A DNA stretch of 64,000 bases from Laburnicola sp. R22_1 (Eukaryota > Ascomycota > Dothideomycetes > Pleosporales > Didymosphaeriaceae). A model generated the notes under the pieces. That model had not been told where the DNA came from and made no database searches. It was given only the letters and a program-made list of their open reading frames with translations. Shown in pieces: positions 36,098 through 48,424 of this stretch (its first letter is position 1; each line of letters starts with the position of its first letter). The stretch spans positions 930,001-994,000 of the forward strand of contig JACONQ010000017.1 in assembly GCA_014281115.1 (NCBI GenBank), read 5' to 3'. A program made the translations under genes and the position numbers.

Positions 36098-37171
36098 TTA
36101 GTGCTTGGGGCAGCAGCATACGTGCGGACCAGCCTTGAGGACTTCCGTAGTCGCTTCGTCCTCGTATTTCTTAAAGTTTTCCATGAACAACTTGCCAAGC
36201 TTCTCAACTTCGTCCGTGAAGTTGGCGGTGCCGTTCCATGACTTGGCAGGATTGAGGAGTTCGTCGGGGACGTTGGGGCATGTCTTGGGGACGGAGAGGC
36301 CGAAGGTATCGTACGTCTCGTACTCAACCTTTGCAAGCTCGCCAGAGTGAATGGCGTCTAAAATGGCACGGGTGTACTTGAGAGGCTAAAGGTATGCATT
36401 AGCAAATGTACCCAATGGTAATCATGCACTGAAGTTACTTACGCATCTCTTGCCGCCCGTCGTGGCTCCCGCGCCCACCCAGCCGGTGTTGAGGAGCCAA
36501 GCGTCGGCCTTGTGCTCCTCGATCTTCTCCGCAAGCATCTTGGCGTAGCGCATGGGGTGCAGGGCCAAGAAGGGCTGCGCGAAGCAAGAGGAGAAAGTTG
36601 CTTGGGGCTCGGTTACACCCTGTTCGGTACCAGCCATCTTAGAGGTATAACCTGAGATGAAGTGATACATAGTCTGCTCCTTGTTAAGCTTGGAAATAGG
36701 AGGTAGCACACCGCGGGCGTCGCAGGTAAGTAGAATAATGTTCTTGGGGTGATTATCCGAGATGCAAGGGATCTTGGTGTTTTCGATGTACTCAATAGGG
36801 TACGCGCAGCGGGTGTTCTCCGTCAAGGTATCGTCGTCGTAGTCGACAACGCGCGAAACAGGGTCGAACACGACGTTCTCGAGGATGGCACCGAAGCGGA
36901 TAGCACCAAAGATGTCTGGTTCCTTCTCTGCGGACAGGCCAATAGTCTTGGCGTAGCACCCTCCCTCGATGTTGAAGACACCCTTGTCGCTCCAGCAGTG
37001 CTCATCATCGCCGATGAGAGCACGCTTAGGGTCAGCAGACAGTGTAGTCTTTCCTGTACCCGACAGACCAAAGAAGACTGTCACATCTCCATTCTGCCCC
37101 TCATTCGCTGACGAGTGCAAAGTCAAGACGTTGTGCTTCACAGGCATCTCGAAGAAGAGCACAGTGAAGAT

Positions 37172-37207
<36 letters not shown>

Positions 37208-38198
37208 GATAACCATCTCCTTCTCGGCAAAGTTGATAGCGACCGACGTTGACGAAGTCATGCCTGCAGTGTATCTATTGGCGGGGAAAGCGCCTGCGTT
37301 GTAGATGACATAGTCGGGGTGGAAGTGCTCGAGCTCCTCTGGCGTTGGCCGGATCAACATGTTGCGCATGAAGAGAGCGTGGTAGGCACGCGCGCAGACA
37401 ACGCGAACGCGTATCCGGTAGCGCTTATCCCAGCCTGCGAAGCCATCGACAACATAGATGCGGTTCCGGGTGTTGAGATAATCAATGGCACGTTCGCGGT
37501 TGATGCGCCAGACCTGTAGGCTCGATTAGCGACTGTCATGTAATTTCCCACGTGAGAAATTGCCCGAAAAGGAGGAGTTTGCATGAGATGATGCGGGGCA
37601 AGGCGGCGTGCAGGAGCGGCGTGCAGGGGTGGGGCCCAACGACTACAGTCGGCTAGCGCACCGTCTGGATTACGTTTGGCTTCCTTCACCAGCAGCCACG
37701 GCAACCTTGACGGCGAGAAACGGGACGAAAAGACGAAAGCTTACCTCGGGCGTCATGGGTTTGTTCACGGGACCCCACCACACATCCTTCTTGGACGAGT
37801 CCTCCTCGACAATGCGCTTATCCGAGGGCGAACGTCCGGTCTTGGCTCCCGAGTATGCTGAGAGTGCTCCGGTCGACGTAATAGCAGAACCCGACTCGTA
37901 CACAAGAGCATCTTCGTACAGAGCAGCTACTGAAGGGTTGGCGACCTGGCAGGGGCTGTTAGCAATGTAGGGCGCCGACGGGTGGTGCCGCAACATACGA
38001 TGGCTACGCGGTCGTAGTCAATGTGTGCTCGGTCGTGGAGCTCTTCCTCGATCTCAGTGTGGTCTTTGGTCGACGGCCTGGTGGTTCATGTTAGTTCACG
38101 GCGGCGTCCATGGAGCCCTTCGCTCTTGGGGCAGCGGGCAGGACTCACTGGACACCGGCCGGGTGCAGGCCCGTCTTGTTGACGCTCTGGGAAACCAT
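36098..38198 (-). CDS. pckA: Phosphoenolpyruvate carboxykinase (ATP)
   Basis: First committed enzyme of gluconeogenesis: oxaloacetate + ATP to phosphoenolpyruvate + CO2 + ADP, in the cytosol. Five exons in phase: 38198-38149, 38077-37999, 37945-37745, 37513-36443 and 36385-36098, giving 562 residues, the usual length for the ATP-dependent family. Visible motifs include the phosphate loop [11 protein letters not shown] around residue 255, GDDEHCW, GGCYAKT and the C-terminal [13 protein letters not shown]. The start [17 protein letters not shown] fits fungal orthologues; earlier in-frame ATGs give an unlikely low-complexity extension. The protein ends CCCPKH. In ascomycetes the gene is known as acu-6, acuF or PCK1 and is repressed by glucose; no regulatory site was identified here. 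Confidence 0.97.
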
Positions 38199-39581
38199 GG
38201 TGTGCGGTATGGAGGAACTGAGGGAGGACGAGTGGTAGTTGTTATGCTGCTGCTTGGACACCTGCTGACGGACAAAGTCTTGGGCCAAAGGCGCGGGGCT
38301 TGATGGCCGAATGAGGGGCTCGCGCTGTGCTTTATATTCCATCGTGACGACGTAGGCCGCGTTCCCACGTCTGATGCCGGGAACTAGGCTGGGATCCGAG
38401 GAGGTTTGATTGGGCTGGGACGGTGAATGGCTCAGGTTAGCTGGGCGCTCTGTGCCGAAGAGGTCAGTGTGCGGAAATTGTCGGAAGGCAGTCACGATAC
38501 TCGGGCAGGGCAGGAGCGAAGGAGAGGGCGCCCGGCAATGCGTCTCCAGCACGGCCTTTATGGGGCTTCGGCGGCGCAGTGAAAGAAACAACATCTGCCA
38601 TGGGTGTCAGGACGAGGTCATTGTCGAGGGATGCCCCAGCTGCCCTGCCGCGCGAGGAACGAGCCCAGAAGAGGCACGCTGAGCGGCGAGCGGCGAGGCT
38701 GCCAGTCCTTCCAGTTGGCCTACTGCCTGATAGCTAGCTCGAGGGTTCCTGCTGCGCGCACGCGTCTGGGGCTGCGTGGGCTGGGGGTCTGGGCTGGGGG
38801 TATGACGTCGCACCGGAAACGGTCCAGCGTGACCCCACCACGGCCGTTCCAAGCCAGGCCATTTGCGGTTAGCGCCATGTCATGACATGTGATGTCTCGA
38901 TCGGCGGCCCCAGTGTGTGTCTGTGACCATGGCCAGCAACGAACGACACCACTGACCAGACACTGACCAGACACGTCGTGAGCGCAGCCTCAGCGCTGGC
39001 TATCCACCACGGCTGGCGCTTGCCACGCCCTGCCGAACCACGACCCGAGCGCCAGCACACTGCACAGCACAGTACGCGCCTGACGAGACGGTGTCGATAG
39101 CGCAGACACACAACCGTTCCGGTTCCATTTCGCGGGCGCCAAGGGCCATCCCTGTCCTATGAGCGCATGCCGTCCCGGTCTGGGCGCTCCACGATGCTCC
39201 CAAACCTCGGGCCTACGGGAGTGGCAACCATCTGCGACAGCTTTGCTTCCAACCTCGGGTGACTGGCCCGACTTGAGCACATGTCAAACCTGGAGTCGGG
39301 ACATGCCCAGCCGAGCGTTTGCACAATGGGTTGCAGCATTAGATTGCGAACGACCTCAGGGATGCTTAGCCTTTGCTCCACCTTTACTCGCAGACGTTAT
39401 CGTACATTATTTCCTACATATTAAAAAGCTCTTCCGAATCCATGCGTTGCTCCAGAAATGCTCCACTTGCTTAAATACTACCGAAGACCCATGCTTGCGC
39501 CGCGTGCCTCACATCGGGAAGACTCGTGACGCCGGCCGCGGACCGCTTAGCCGCATTCGACACACGTTGCCGCACTGCGGC
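38199..39581. other. Intergenic region upstream of PEPCK
   Basis: It holds the probable PEPCK promoter next to 38198 and the 3' flank of the ABC transporter pseudogene. No gene is recognised. The plus-strand open frame 39159-39908 is mostly antisense to the pseudogene. Confidence 0.55.
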
Positions 39582-42500
39582 TCAAACCGCGTCGCCCTTC
39601 TTTCTCTTCTCCATCTCCTTCTTGTTCTTCCGGTCCGCTGGACTGAAGAACGACTTGATCTTGCGGAAGCCTCCCAAGTAGAGCCATGTGCACGAGAACA
39701 CCACTGCGAAGTTGAAGAATACGTATATCCACATAATACATCTCGAAGACCATCAGGAAGAGCCAGACACTGGCGGACGTGTATGTATCTCTCGGAAACC
39801 AAGTGGTCCAGTACCAGCAACACCAATAGATGGTGCCAGCGAGGAGGCGATACGGAATCTCGCCAAGTACAGCACCCCAGACCTTTGCTCGAATACGTTA
39901 GCATGTAATAATAGAATAGGACGTGCGGTCCTACCATCGCTGTCCAAGAGTAGATCTTCGCGTTGCCCTCGCGTGACTCGTATATCGATCTTAGGCGCAA
40001 AAAGCGAGGCTGCAATTGCTGGATAAGTGGTGGTGAGATTGTGAGTGTTATGAAAGTTGAAAATAATCGAGATTGCATATCCATCTGACTGTTGCCGAGG
40101 TGCCAGAACGTAAAGCCGTTGAAGAGACCAGTGATGATATGTAGCATAGTCAAGCCAACCACATACGGAGGATCTCTCCACATAGCCAAAAAACTGCGGT
40201 GGATTACAGTGTAGAGTTGGGTGACTAGCGGCATAGCATATTGCCCATCGTCCCGTGTCTGGTCTTTGGCAGCGTCTCGACGGTTCGAGATAATCTCTTG
40301 GATCTCCTGGGACAACTTCTCGTTCTCAGATGAAGCCGCCCAGACGTCGCCCCAGTCCTTGCCCTTATAATTGGGGTCGCCAGCGCCGATTGCTTCAAGC
40401 ATATATTCGGCAGGGTTCTCTTTTGGTGCGCATTTCTTGGCTCCATTTCGCTCGAGGTAGTCAATGAGCGTGCGACTATCGTGGCCGAGTTCGCCGAAGT
40501 ATACTGTACGGCCACCTGCGTTGATGTTTCATGAGCATGTGCTTCATAGGCATTGGGCATTGAGATCTTACCCGACTTCAGTAGTAACAACTGATCGAAG
40601 TGTTCAAAGAGCACTGAGGACGGTTGGTGAATAGTGCACAAGATTGCCTGCCCAGCGTCGGCCAGTTTTCGTAAGAAACGCACAATGTTAAAAGCAGCAC
40701 CCGAATCTAGACCCGACGTCGGCTCATCCAGAAACATTAACAGCTCAGGCTTTCTGGCGAGTTCAACACCGATAGTGACACGCTTGCGTTGTTCTTGGTT
40801 CAGGCCTGAGCCAGGCGTTCCAATAGCTGCGCCTGCAATATCTTGCATCTCGAGCAGATCAATGATCTTTTCGACATAGTCGTACTTCTCCTCAAAGGGA
40901 ACCTCCTTCGGCTGTCGAAGCTTGACCGAGAACCTCAAGGCTTCCTGGACAGTTGCTGTAGATTCGTGAACATCCATTTGTTCGGCAAAGCCCGTAGATC
41001 GTTGGAAAGAGGATGGAAGTGGCCGACCGTCTACCAAGAAATCGCCATGAACAACTCCAAAATTAACCCGTTGGGCTAAACAATTCAGCAACGTGGTCTT
41101 GCCAGCCCCAGATGCTCCCATCAAAGCAGTCAATTTCCCAGGCTTTACGTAGCCTTGGACGTCTTCGAGAAGTCTTCGTTATCCTTTTCCGGTAGGAATT
41201 GTATAAGTGACGTTTTTCCAGGTAACTAAAAGTACCAGTCAGTCAGTGTGAATGGCGAGAAGGCACTGGCAAACTTACAGACGGTTTCATTCTTGGCGAC
41301 TCCCTCAATATCCTCGTTGCTATCGCTGTTTCCGCTGCTCACCGCTTCTTTCGAACCTGCCTCGGTCTTGCCATTCTCCAAATCACCGGGCTGTGCTTTG
41401 ACCTCCATGGCTTTCTCGACGGTCTTGGGCACTTGACCTCTTTTGTAGATAGTCACAGAGCCACCGCCCTTGTTTGGTTTTTGCATTTCCGTCCCTAGAG
41501 CAGGAAGAGCTACAAAGAAGAGGAAGAATGCACATATGAACCCGAAGTTGCCTAGAAAGATGTCAGTTGACGTAAGTACTATAAAATACGAGCAGACGTA
41601 CGCCATAAATGACTTCGAGAGTACCCGTAAGCAACCGAAATGTAATCCGCACCGCTAACGGTGAGAGATCCTGGAGTACTACCCTGAATGGCACATGACT
41701 GATATTGAGGTTGGGCGTTCGGCAGCTGCGGCACGATGTACGGAGGAACGCAGTCGATCTCCAGATTGTAGTACTCATTCGCCAGTAGCGCTTCGAAGCC
41801 ATATTGAACAGGGTTTATCCAAGGTAACCACGAAAACCAAGGGTGCATTTTGCTAGGTGGAATCAAGTAGCCGGTGTAGACCACAAGTGCTTGAATCGCG
41901 ACACCAGTGATTCTTGTTGCTACGTTCAAGGACCCTACCAAGGAACCTATGGCTCGGAAGAATGCGTACATCGTCATTGTGATGATCCACAAAAACAAGA
42001 GAGATGAAAAATTGTGAAGCGGTGCGTTGTAGGTTGGCCATCAAGTAGACGACAACATCGAAAATGAAGACTTGAACCAAGGCCTGAGGAACGTTGATCA
42101 CTGTTTGTGCAATCGCATACGCGGCTGGTCTATAAAACGAAAAGCTCTTGTGTTTAAGCAGGATAGGTCGTGATTCGAAAGCGGATGTAAGTTCGGCTAG
42201 AGCGAGGAGAGCGTTCAAAAGAAGCATATAGAAGAGAACACCACCACGAGGGAATACTCCTGTAGCATCCTTGGGTAGGTCATAGAAGAGCGACCCAATT
42301 ATGAGAGCCTGGAAGAGGACGCCTCCCCATTTCCCCAAAAGTGATTGAGGGTCGCCTAGCAGGACTTTCGCCTGGCGGACTGTGCACGCCATTACTTGCT
42401 TGTGGAAGGGTAGCGTGAAGTTCTTTTTCTTCGTGGCTTTGGTCATCGAAGCTTGACGCTCTTCAGTCATCCGTTTTGTTTCGCGCTCGAACTCCTCGAA

Positions 42501-44311
42501 CTCGACGAGGTTGTCCTGGTGTTGCTGACACTGTGCAAACGCCTGCGCAAATTGAGCACCTGACCGCGGGACGCGATCTTCCCAGCCGTCTTTGATGTGA
42601 CGTCCGTTTTCGTCAGCGACCGAGGTAATGAAGTCCGCAGATGTCCACCTTTCGGGCTGCACGAAGCCGAGCCGCTTGAAATACTTCACTGCATGGTCTG
42701 CAGGACCAAAGTAGCAGCAACTGCCTTCATGAATCAGCAATACCTTATCGAACAGACCATAAAGTGATTCTCCAGCTTGGTACAGCGCAACTGCTGTTGA
42801 GATGTGTGCCATGTTGGTGAGAGATCGTAGACTTTGGGCGTATTCCAGTGCAGTGCTAGCATCCAACCCACGCGTTGAATTGTCCCAGCTAAATATCGAC
42901 GCCTGACAATCACGTTAGTACTTGTCCGACGAAGACTAATGGTACGGATCTGATCGAGGCATATAAGTTGCCTTGGCACAGTATAATAAGCTGCATGTTA
43001 CTTGCCTTTGTGATCATGGCTTCAGCGATGCTGACTCGCTTCTTCTCTCCCCCGGAAACACCTCTTATGAACTCATTCCAAACCTTGGTATCCATCGTGT
43101 GTTTGATCCAAAATAGTTTCAACACAACCCGAAGAAACTCCTTTATGCAATCCTGCCGAGATTCGCCCTCCTTTCTTGAGCCTTTGCCAGGCGTCTTCGT
43201 TTTCAGTGCGAATCGAAGGGTATCTTTGACTTTGAGCGTTGCATAGTGAAGACTTTTTCCAGGTTAGCGCTGCAACATAATCAACTGGAGCGGCTAAAAC
43301 TCACTCGTCCTCGGGATTGTACAGAACTTCGCTCCGAAATTTCTTTTCCATTTCCTCCGCATCGGTCCCACCGTATGTGACTGCACCCGTGATCTCTTCA
43401 TAGCCGAATCTTTGATTTCCTAAGACCTTCAGGAATGTGGAGCACCCGGCACCCGGCCGTCCTAAGACAAGGAGCATCTCTCCAGGCTTGACACACCTTG
43501 AAAAATCGTCAATGATTGTGCGCACGGGAGGTTTGCCTGCGGCCTTGCGAGGTCCTTGAGTCACCAGGTTCTTGAGAAAACGAGGAAGGCCGAGAAAGAT
43601 GTCGGCGACGGTTGGTTGCAAAGCAGCCCCGACACCCATACCCTTGACAGTCAAATTCTTGAACACGACGCCGGCGTGTCTGGTCTTTTCCTCGTCGGAT
43701 GACTCTTGCCTTGTGCGACCAAACATTCGTGACATGAGGTTGTTGATTTCTTCTTGCTCATCATCGCTACTAGAGGCAGACGTAGCAGTACTGGTGCGGC
43801 CGAGAGTGCTCGTTTTCCGTCTCAATAACGAGCGGACGAGATCATCTTCAGTCATTTGTTTCGAACCTTTTTGCTGTAGACGAGGTCGTACGGGCGTCGA
43901 AGATGCTGGTTTGATGGACACAAATCCTTCGTCTTCGGATGAGGGCGTGGAGGAGGATGTGCTCCTTGATTTCACCGACTCGCGACGAGGTGTCGCATCT
44001 GAGGGTGGGCCCTTCTCCTCGGACGACGGCACGACGGTGTTGAGGGTTGAAGACGAGAAGTGACTTGAATCTCTAGGTCCAAGTCCCGCTGAAGCTCCCG
44101 TTGGATCGTTGCCGACAACTCCCGCATAGTTGAGATATGTACCACGTCCATCGATGGGAGCAGCCTGCTGACCGACCGTATCCGCCGATTGCGTATTCTG
44201 AGATCGTTGGGTACCAATATAGGATTGCGGCCGACTGGTATGCGCAGGTGTTTCTATCCATCCACCGGGGAGTTCGTCCAACTGGGGTGTGGGTCGCTCC
44301 GAGTAGGCCAT
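39582..44311 (-). pseudogene. PDR-type ABC transporter (ABCG), pseudogene with three lesions
   Basis: Full-size pleiotropic drug resistance exporter in (nucleotide-binding, membrane)x2 order, degenerated. Exons: 44311-43305, 43252-43006, 42902-41602, 41551-41279, 41225-40572, 40515-39935, 39882-39582. Motifs: Walker A GRPGAGCST, signature VSGGEKKRVS, WDNSTRGLDAS; second half [34 protein letters not shown]. Lesions: (1) near 42000 a 2-nt loss in a CT run shifts the frame at FFISL/LFLW; (2) an in-frame TAA at 41181-41179 between YTIPTGKG and RRLLEDV, which would be CAA (Gln) before a CpA-to-TpA change; (3) near 39740, after FEMYYV, the family's last extracellular loop is missing and the true C-terminal helix (MWIYVFFNFAVVFS) continues in another frame to a stop at 39584-39582. 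The second intron (43005-42903) has a GC donor. Closest relatives are fungal azole and multidrug exporters. Sequencing error could explain one lesion but hardly all three. Confidence 0.9.
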
Positions 44312-45508
44312 TGTGGCCCTTGTCAACCTGCCCCTCTGCGTGTCTTTTTGGGGCAGCCCTTGTCTTCGACAGTGGTACGCGGGACTATGGAACGTATGGG
44401 TGCAAGATAACGTGGTAGCTCAACAAAAGCGCGCTGTTTTGCTGCTTAGAGCCGCAGTCGATGGCTCTTTGTTGTCGTATCCGGACTGCTGAAGCCAGGA
44501 CAACACCTGGAAGTCGAGCACAGGGTGCGAAGTTTGTTCGACAAGTAAAGAAAGACAAGTTATTGAAAGGACCTGCGACTGCACTGTTGTCTCCATAATT
44601 GCGTGCTGGTGGTGCATATTTTGGACAGGTCTTGGCGATGGCAAAGTGTTGATGTCATTACAAAATTAGGACCGGGGTCATGTAGCCGTGCGCTTTCGTA
44701 CATCCTTAGTACGGAGCCCGCGGGGCCAGATTCGAAAGGATCGTGTTATTAAGCTTCGATCCAACGTGTGTTGTGGGGTGTGTGACGGCATGTTTGCGGG
44801 CAGGACCTTCGCGATTCGGCACCTAAAGCCGCCCGAGCCCAACCTCCGATCACGTGATGGATCTGCAATCCGGCCAAGACGGTCTAGGATGCTTAATAGG
44901 AACCGCGCACAGCCTCTCCATCATCTTCAATGCACGATGTACGAATGCAAGGACATCAGCTCTGACTCCCTCCAACATACGGGTACGGGTCAGCGAAGTA
45001 ACAATCGCCTTTAATCTCGATCTCGCCTTCACGCCCTGCAACATCCCTTAGTTTCGCCCCAACCTCAACCGTACATACTACCATGTTTCCGTAACACTTC
45101 TTTCACCAACCTAATTCACTCCTACAAGACAAAACAAGCCAACGCATCACCAAATCCAAGCTTTTTTCATTCAAAACCTCGGCTTAGCATTACACATGTA
45201 CGCACCGCCACACGCAAACCGCCACCCTCATCCACCCACATACGTTCCCAGACGTCCGCCCATAAGATACCCAACGCTATGCTAGGGCAAACCCGAAAAG
45301 CTTAAGAAACTCGTCTCGCCCGTCTAGTGACAAAAACATTATGAAATATACAAGTATTGAGCCACATGGGCGTCCAAAGGCAGCAACAGTACAGCTGTGA
45401 TGGGGGTATCAAACCGCAAGAACATATGCTGAGATAGGAAATTGTCATCATGAGATATTGGAAAATGTAGCCTAGGAGATGCATGGTCGCTTGTCGAACC
45501 AGGCGTGT
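44312..45508. other. Intergenic region between the ABC pseudogene and the 971-aa gene
   Basis: No gene is supported. It is expected to contain the former ABC transporter promoter and the 3' flank of the minus-strand gene that ends at 45509. Short open frames here show no motif. Confidence 0.5.
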
Positions 45509-48424
45509 TTACCAGCGAGCAGTCTCGTATTCACGCATTCCACCGAGACTTCCCCAAGCGGCCAGGACGTCCTCGCTGACACTGCACCGTGTGCTCGCCG
45601 TGCCTACAGCAACGCTTTCTCGCTTCATGCTAGCTATGCTATTCATGCTTGCTAGACTCCCATTCCGACTCACTCTTCTGCTAGACACACGATCGTGGAG
45701 GGAGCGATTGGGAGAGGTGGTGCGGGTGGAGACAATGCTGCTGTGCTTGCTTTTCGACAGGCCCGTCGTAGAGATAGAGAGTGAATGACTCCGTAGCGAG
45801 CTCTTGTTCGGAAGCTTCGGTTGGGCAGGTAACGGGTCGACGGCACTCGTGGGGCGAGACGAGGTCTCGGTCACTGGGGTGAGGTCGCGGCACTCGGTCG
45901 GTTGGCATTTCGCAGGGAGAGACAAGGGAACTGCGGTCCCGCTGGACGCAGTGCGACGACGGTGGTGGTTGCTTTGCGTTTCTTCAGGCTTGATGCTACC
46001 AGAGGGCGCATCCACAAAACCTGTCTCAGGCACAGCAACTTCGTCGCTATCGCCATTCCAGGATGGCTCACTACTGGCAACCTTCACATCTACGTCATCC
46101 TCGCCATGACGAAGATGCGGCGTCACTGGCGAAGGGAGGGAAGCAGGATGGTCAACGGTAGTAGTCGTAGTAGTGGGCGAAGCCATGCCCGCAGTTGGGT
46201 TAGATGATGGGAAGAGATCGAGCGGAGAAAATTCAGGTGGAGAAAGGAGAGGCCTGGATGTCAGATGGCCGAATATCGACGCCGGGCGATCAGATGTTGG
46301 ATCGCAAGATGAGCTGTCACGGAGAATACTAGACCCAACAGTTGAGTCACGAGTAGCATTTTTGCGTCCTCGGGGAGAGCCACGCAGTGGCAACGGATCT
46401 GACACAGGAGACTTCCGACCGGGTTTCTGCATCGTATCCACAATCTGGACAGGGCTGGAAGAAGGCGTTCCTGTTGAGAGGAATGCTGACGTCCGGTGAT
46501 GCTTTTTGGACTGCTCTGGCGGAGTTTGTTGGCGGACTTCTTCCTGCTTGATGGCCGTTACATAGCCTTCAACCCAGCTTTGCTGTGCCATAGCAGCTCT
46601 TTTCTTCCGTAGCGCCTCCAGCAGTGCCTCTTCTTCTGGCGTGACAGCCATGAACTTCCGGATTTCCTCCTGGGATCGGGGTTCACTTTTTGACGTCCGA
46701 ACGCTTACGGATGAGGGCGACTGGGAGCGGAGACGTGCTGTTTTGGGCCGCTTATCTTCAACCTCGTGGATGACAGATGGCTGTCTAGAATGGCTTACCC
46801 GCCTGCTGCTACTAGAATATCGAGTGGCAGGTGTGTGGGGTGGCTCAGGCGTATACATTACTTCAATAGTAGCAGCGTTTGTCGACGTTGACATGAGGCT
46901 CAACTTCCCCACTGACGGTCTTCTGGAATGCAGCTGGGGTCGCACAACATATGCTTGAGCCTGACCGATGACGATATCCCCATGGTCCTCATACATATCG
47001 AGGCTGTCCCGAACCGGCACTTTGTGCCTGAGTGAGTGGTTATTCCCCTTTTCATTCTCCCCTTCATCCTCGGACGAGGAAAATGATAATACACTCGAAT
47101 CTTGCAAATTGTTCTTCGAAAAAGCCGACTCTTTCGTTCTTGTAGTGCCTAGCGACGACTGGCTTTGGACAGAAAAAGAGCTCGGTGAGTTTAGCCGATG
47201 AGCTAAGGGAGGATTGGCATGGATGTTTTGAGGCTTTCTTGGGTCTGACAGATGTTGAGAAGCACGTGACGGTTGCGGTCTTGGTTTTGCAGCCTCCTGC
47301 AGAGCACCCCTGGAGCTTTTCCGTATAGGCGCTTGGGGCGGTCCCGAGGGTTGGTAAGGTGTTGTAGCGGGCACGGGTGTGTGCGCCTCCTCATCCCCTT
47401 CGTCGCTATCCTCACTCAAACCCTCGAACCAATGCTTTATGCCTCGGGGAGGACGTCGGACGTGAACCTTGGCATTGTCGTACTTGTCGCGCGTGTGCGA
47501 CCGGATAGGAGACGTTGGTCTAGCGGAGTGCGTAGGAGATGCCTGATGTCGCTGTGCGGGGTTCGTTAACTTGGCATGTTCATTCGGAGCTGGGGTGGGT
47601 TCGCGGGTCATGGGGCGAGGGAAGCGATCTGAGACAGTCGACATTGGCGTGGGAGAGTTTACCAGCTTGTTCGGCGAGAGAAGGGCCTTTGCATATCCTT
47701 GTCCCCCGAGACCGTTTGGTTTAGGAAACAGTTTTGACAGATCAAGCCGCGGCGGCTTGCTCTTCCGATGTTCCCTCCTGTCGTCTTCGGCTACCTCATG
47801 ACCCAATGGACTGGGCATATGATTATGGGCGTAGGGACCTATCTGAGGTTTGCCCTTTCGAAGCGCCATGTCTCGAACTGCAGAATCCGATGTCTGTTGA
47901 GAGATGGCCAGTGGTGAATTCGTTGCATCATAGTGTGAGCGCATGGTCGAGTTCGACGTAGCTGGATGCAGATGCCTGCTAATAGAGCTGCAATTCGACT
48001 CTCGACTCTCATCTCCGTTGTATGGTACGTTCGCCGGTAGGATGCTGGACGAAGCTCGATTTGATAAGCTTGGTCGGTATGGAAGCTTGAACCCGCCTTT
48101 CTCCGTGGCGACCGAAGATGATCTGTCTTCCAAGTCCGAGCCTGCATCGGAAACAGTAATGCTCATGTACCCAGGACTAGGGGGGACGGACGTCTGTCCT
48201 GTCATTGTCCGAAATGGCGGTGGCGCTGTTCCAAGCAAGCGGTGTGCTTTGGATACGTTCGAGGACCCGTCGTAGCGTGGATGCATTTCGGAAGCAGAGG
48301 GCATTAACGAGATAGAGGGAGGAGAGGGCATATGGTGGAGGTCATCGCAGCTCTTGTCGATCTTTGAGCTGGACTTTCGCCCTGGTATGGGGAAGAAGAA
48401 TTTAGGCCCACGACGCCGGCCCAT
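45509..48424 (-). CDS. Large disordered fungal protein of unknown function, 971 aa
   Basis: A single long open frame without evident introns. I chose the ATG at 48424 because it gives a basic, aromatic start (MGRRRGPKFFFPIPGRKSSS); the first ATG at 48589 would add a 55-residue Ser-rich leader. The protein is rich in Ser, Pro, Arg and Thr throughout and looks intrinsically disordered. The only stretch that looks folded is about residues 600-650 (FMAVTPEEEALLEALRKKRA then AMAQQSWVEGYVTAIKQEE), a charged amphipathic helix that is probably the conserved core. No enzymatic or membrane motif is visible. Many SP/TP and RXXS sites suggest phosphorylation, possibly a cell-cortex or signalling scaffold; that is a guess. 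Confidence 0.8.
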   Translation of the reverse strand: MGRRRGPKFFFPIPGRKSSSKIDKSCDDLHHMPSPPSISLMPSASEMHPRYDGSSNVSKAHRLLGTAPPPFRTMTGQTSVPPSPGYMSITVSDAGSDLEDRSSSVATEKGGFKLPYRPSLSNRASSSILPANVPYNGDESRESNCSSISRHLHPATSNSTMRSHYDATNSPLAISQQTSDSAVRDMALRKGKPQIGPYAHNHMPSPLGHEVAEDDRREHRKSKPPRLDLSKLFPKPNGLGGQGYAKALLSPNKLVNSPTPMSTVSDRFPRPMTREPTPAPNEHAKLTNPAQRHQASPTHSARPTSPIRSHTRDKYDNAKVHVRRPPRGIKHWFEGLSEDSDEGDEEAHTPVPATTPYQPSGPPQAPIRKSSRGALQEAAKPRPQPSRASQHLSDPRKPQNIHANPPLAHRLNSPSSFSVQSQSSLGTTRTKESAFSKNNLQDSSVLSFSSSEDEGENEKGNNHSLRHKVPVRDSLDMYEDHGDIVIGQAQAYVVRPQLHSRRPSVGKLSLMSTSTNAATIEVMYTPEPPHTPATRYSSSSRRVSHSRQPSVIHEVEDKRPKTARLRSQSPSSVSVRTSKSEPRSQEEIRKFMAVTPEEEALLEALRKKRAAMAQQSWVEGYVTAIKQEEVRQQTPPEQSKKHHRTSAFLSTGTPSSSPVQIVDTMQKPGRKSPVSDPLPLRGSPRGRKNATRDSTVGSSILRDSSSCDPTSDRPASIFGHLTSRPLLSPPEFSPLDLFPSSNPTAGMASPTTTTTTVDHPASLPSPVTPHLRHGEDDVDVKVASSEPSWNGDSDEVAVPETGFVDAPSGSIKPEETQSNHHRRRTASSGTAVPLSLPAKCQPTECRDLTPVTETSSRPTSAVDPLPAQPKLPNKSSLRSHSLSISTTGLSKSKHSSIVSTRTTSPNRSLHDRVSSRRVSRNGSLASMNSIASMKRESVAVGTASTRCSVSEDVLAAWGSLGGMREYETARW

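Noticed and set aside
39159..39908. 249-codon open frame on the plus strand
   Set aside because: Most of it is antisense to the last exons of the ABC transporter relic, and the rest is spacer; no family motif.
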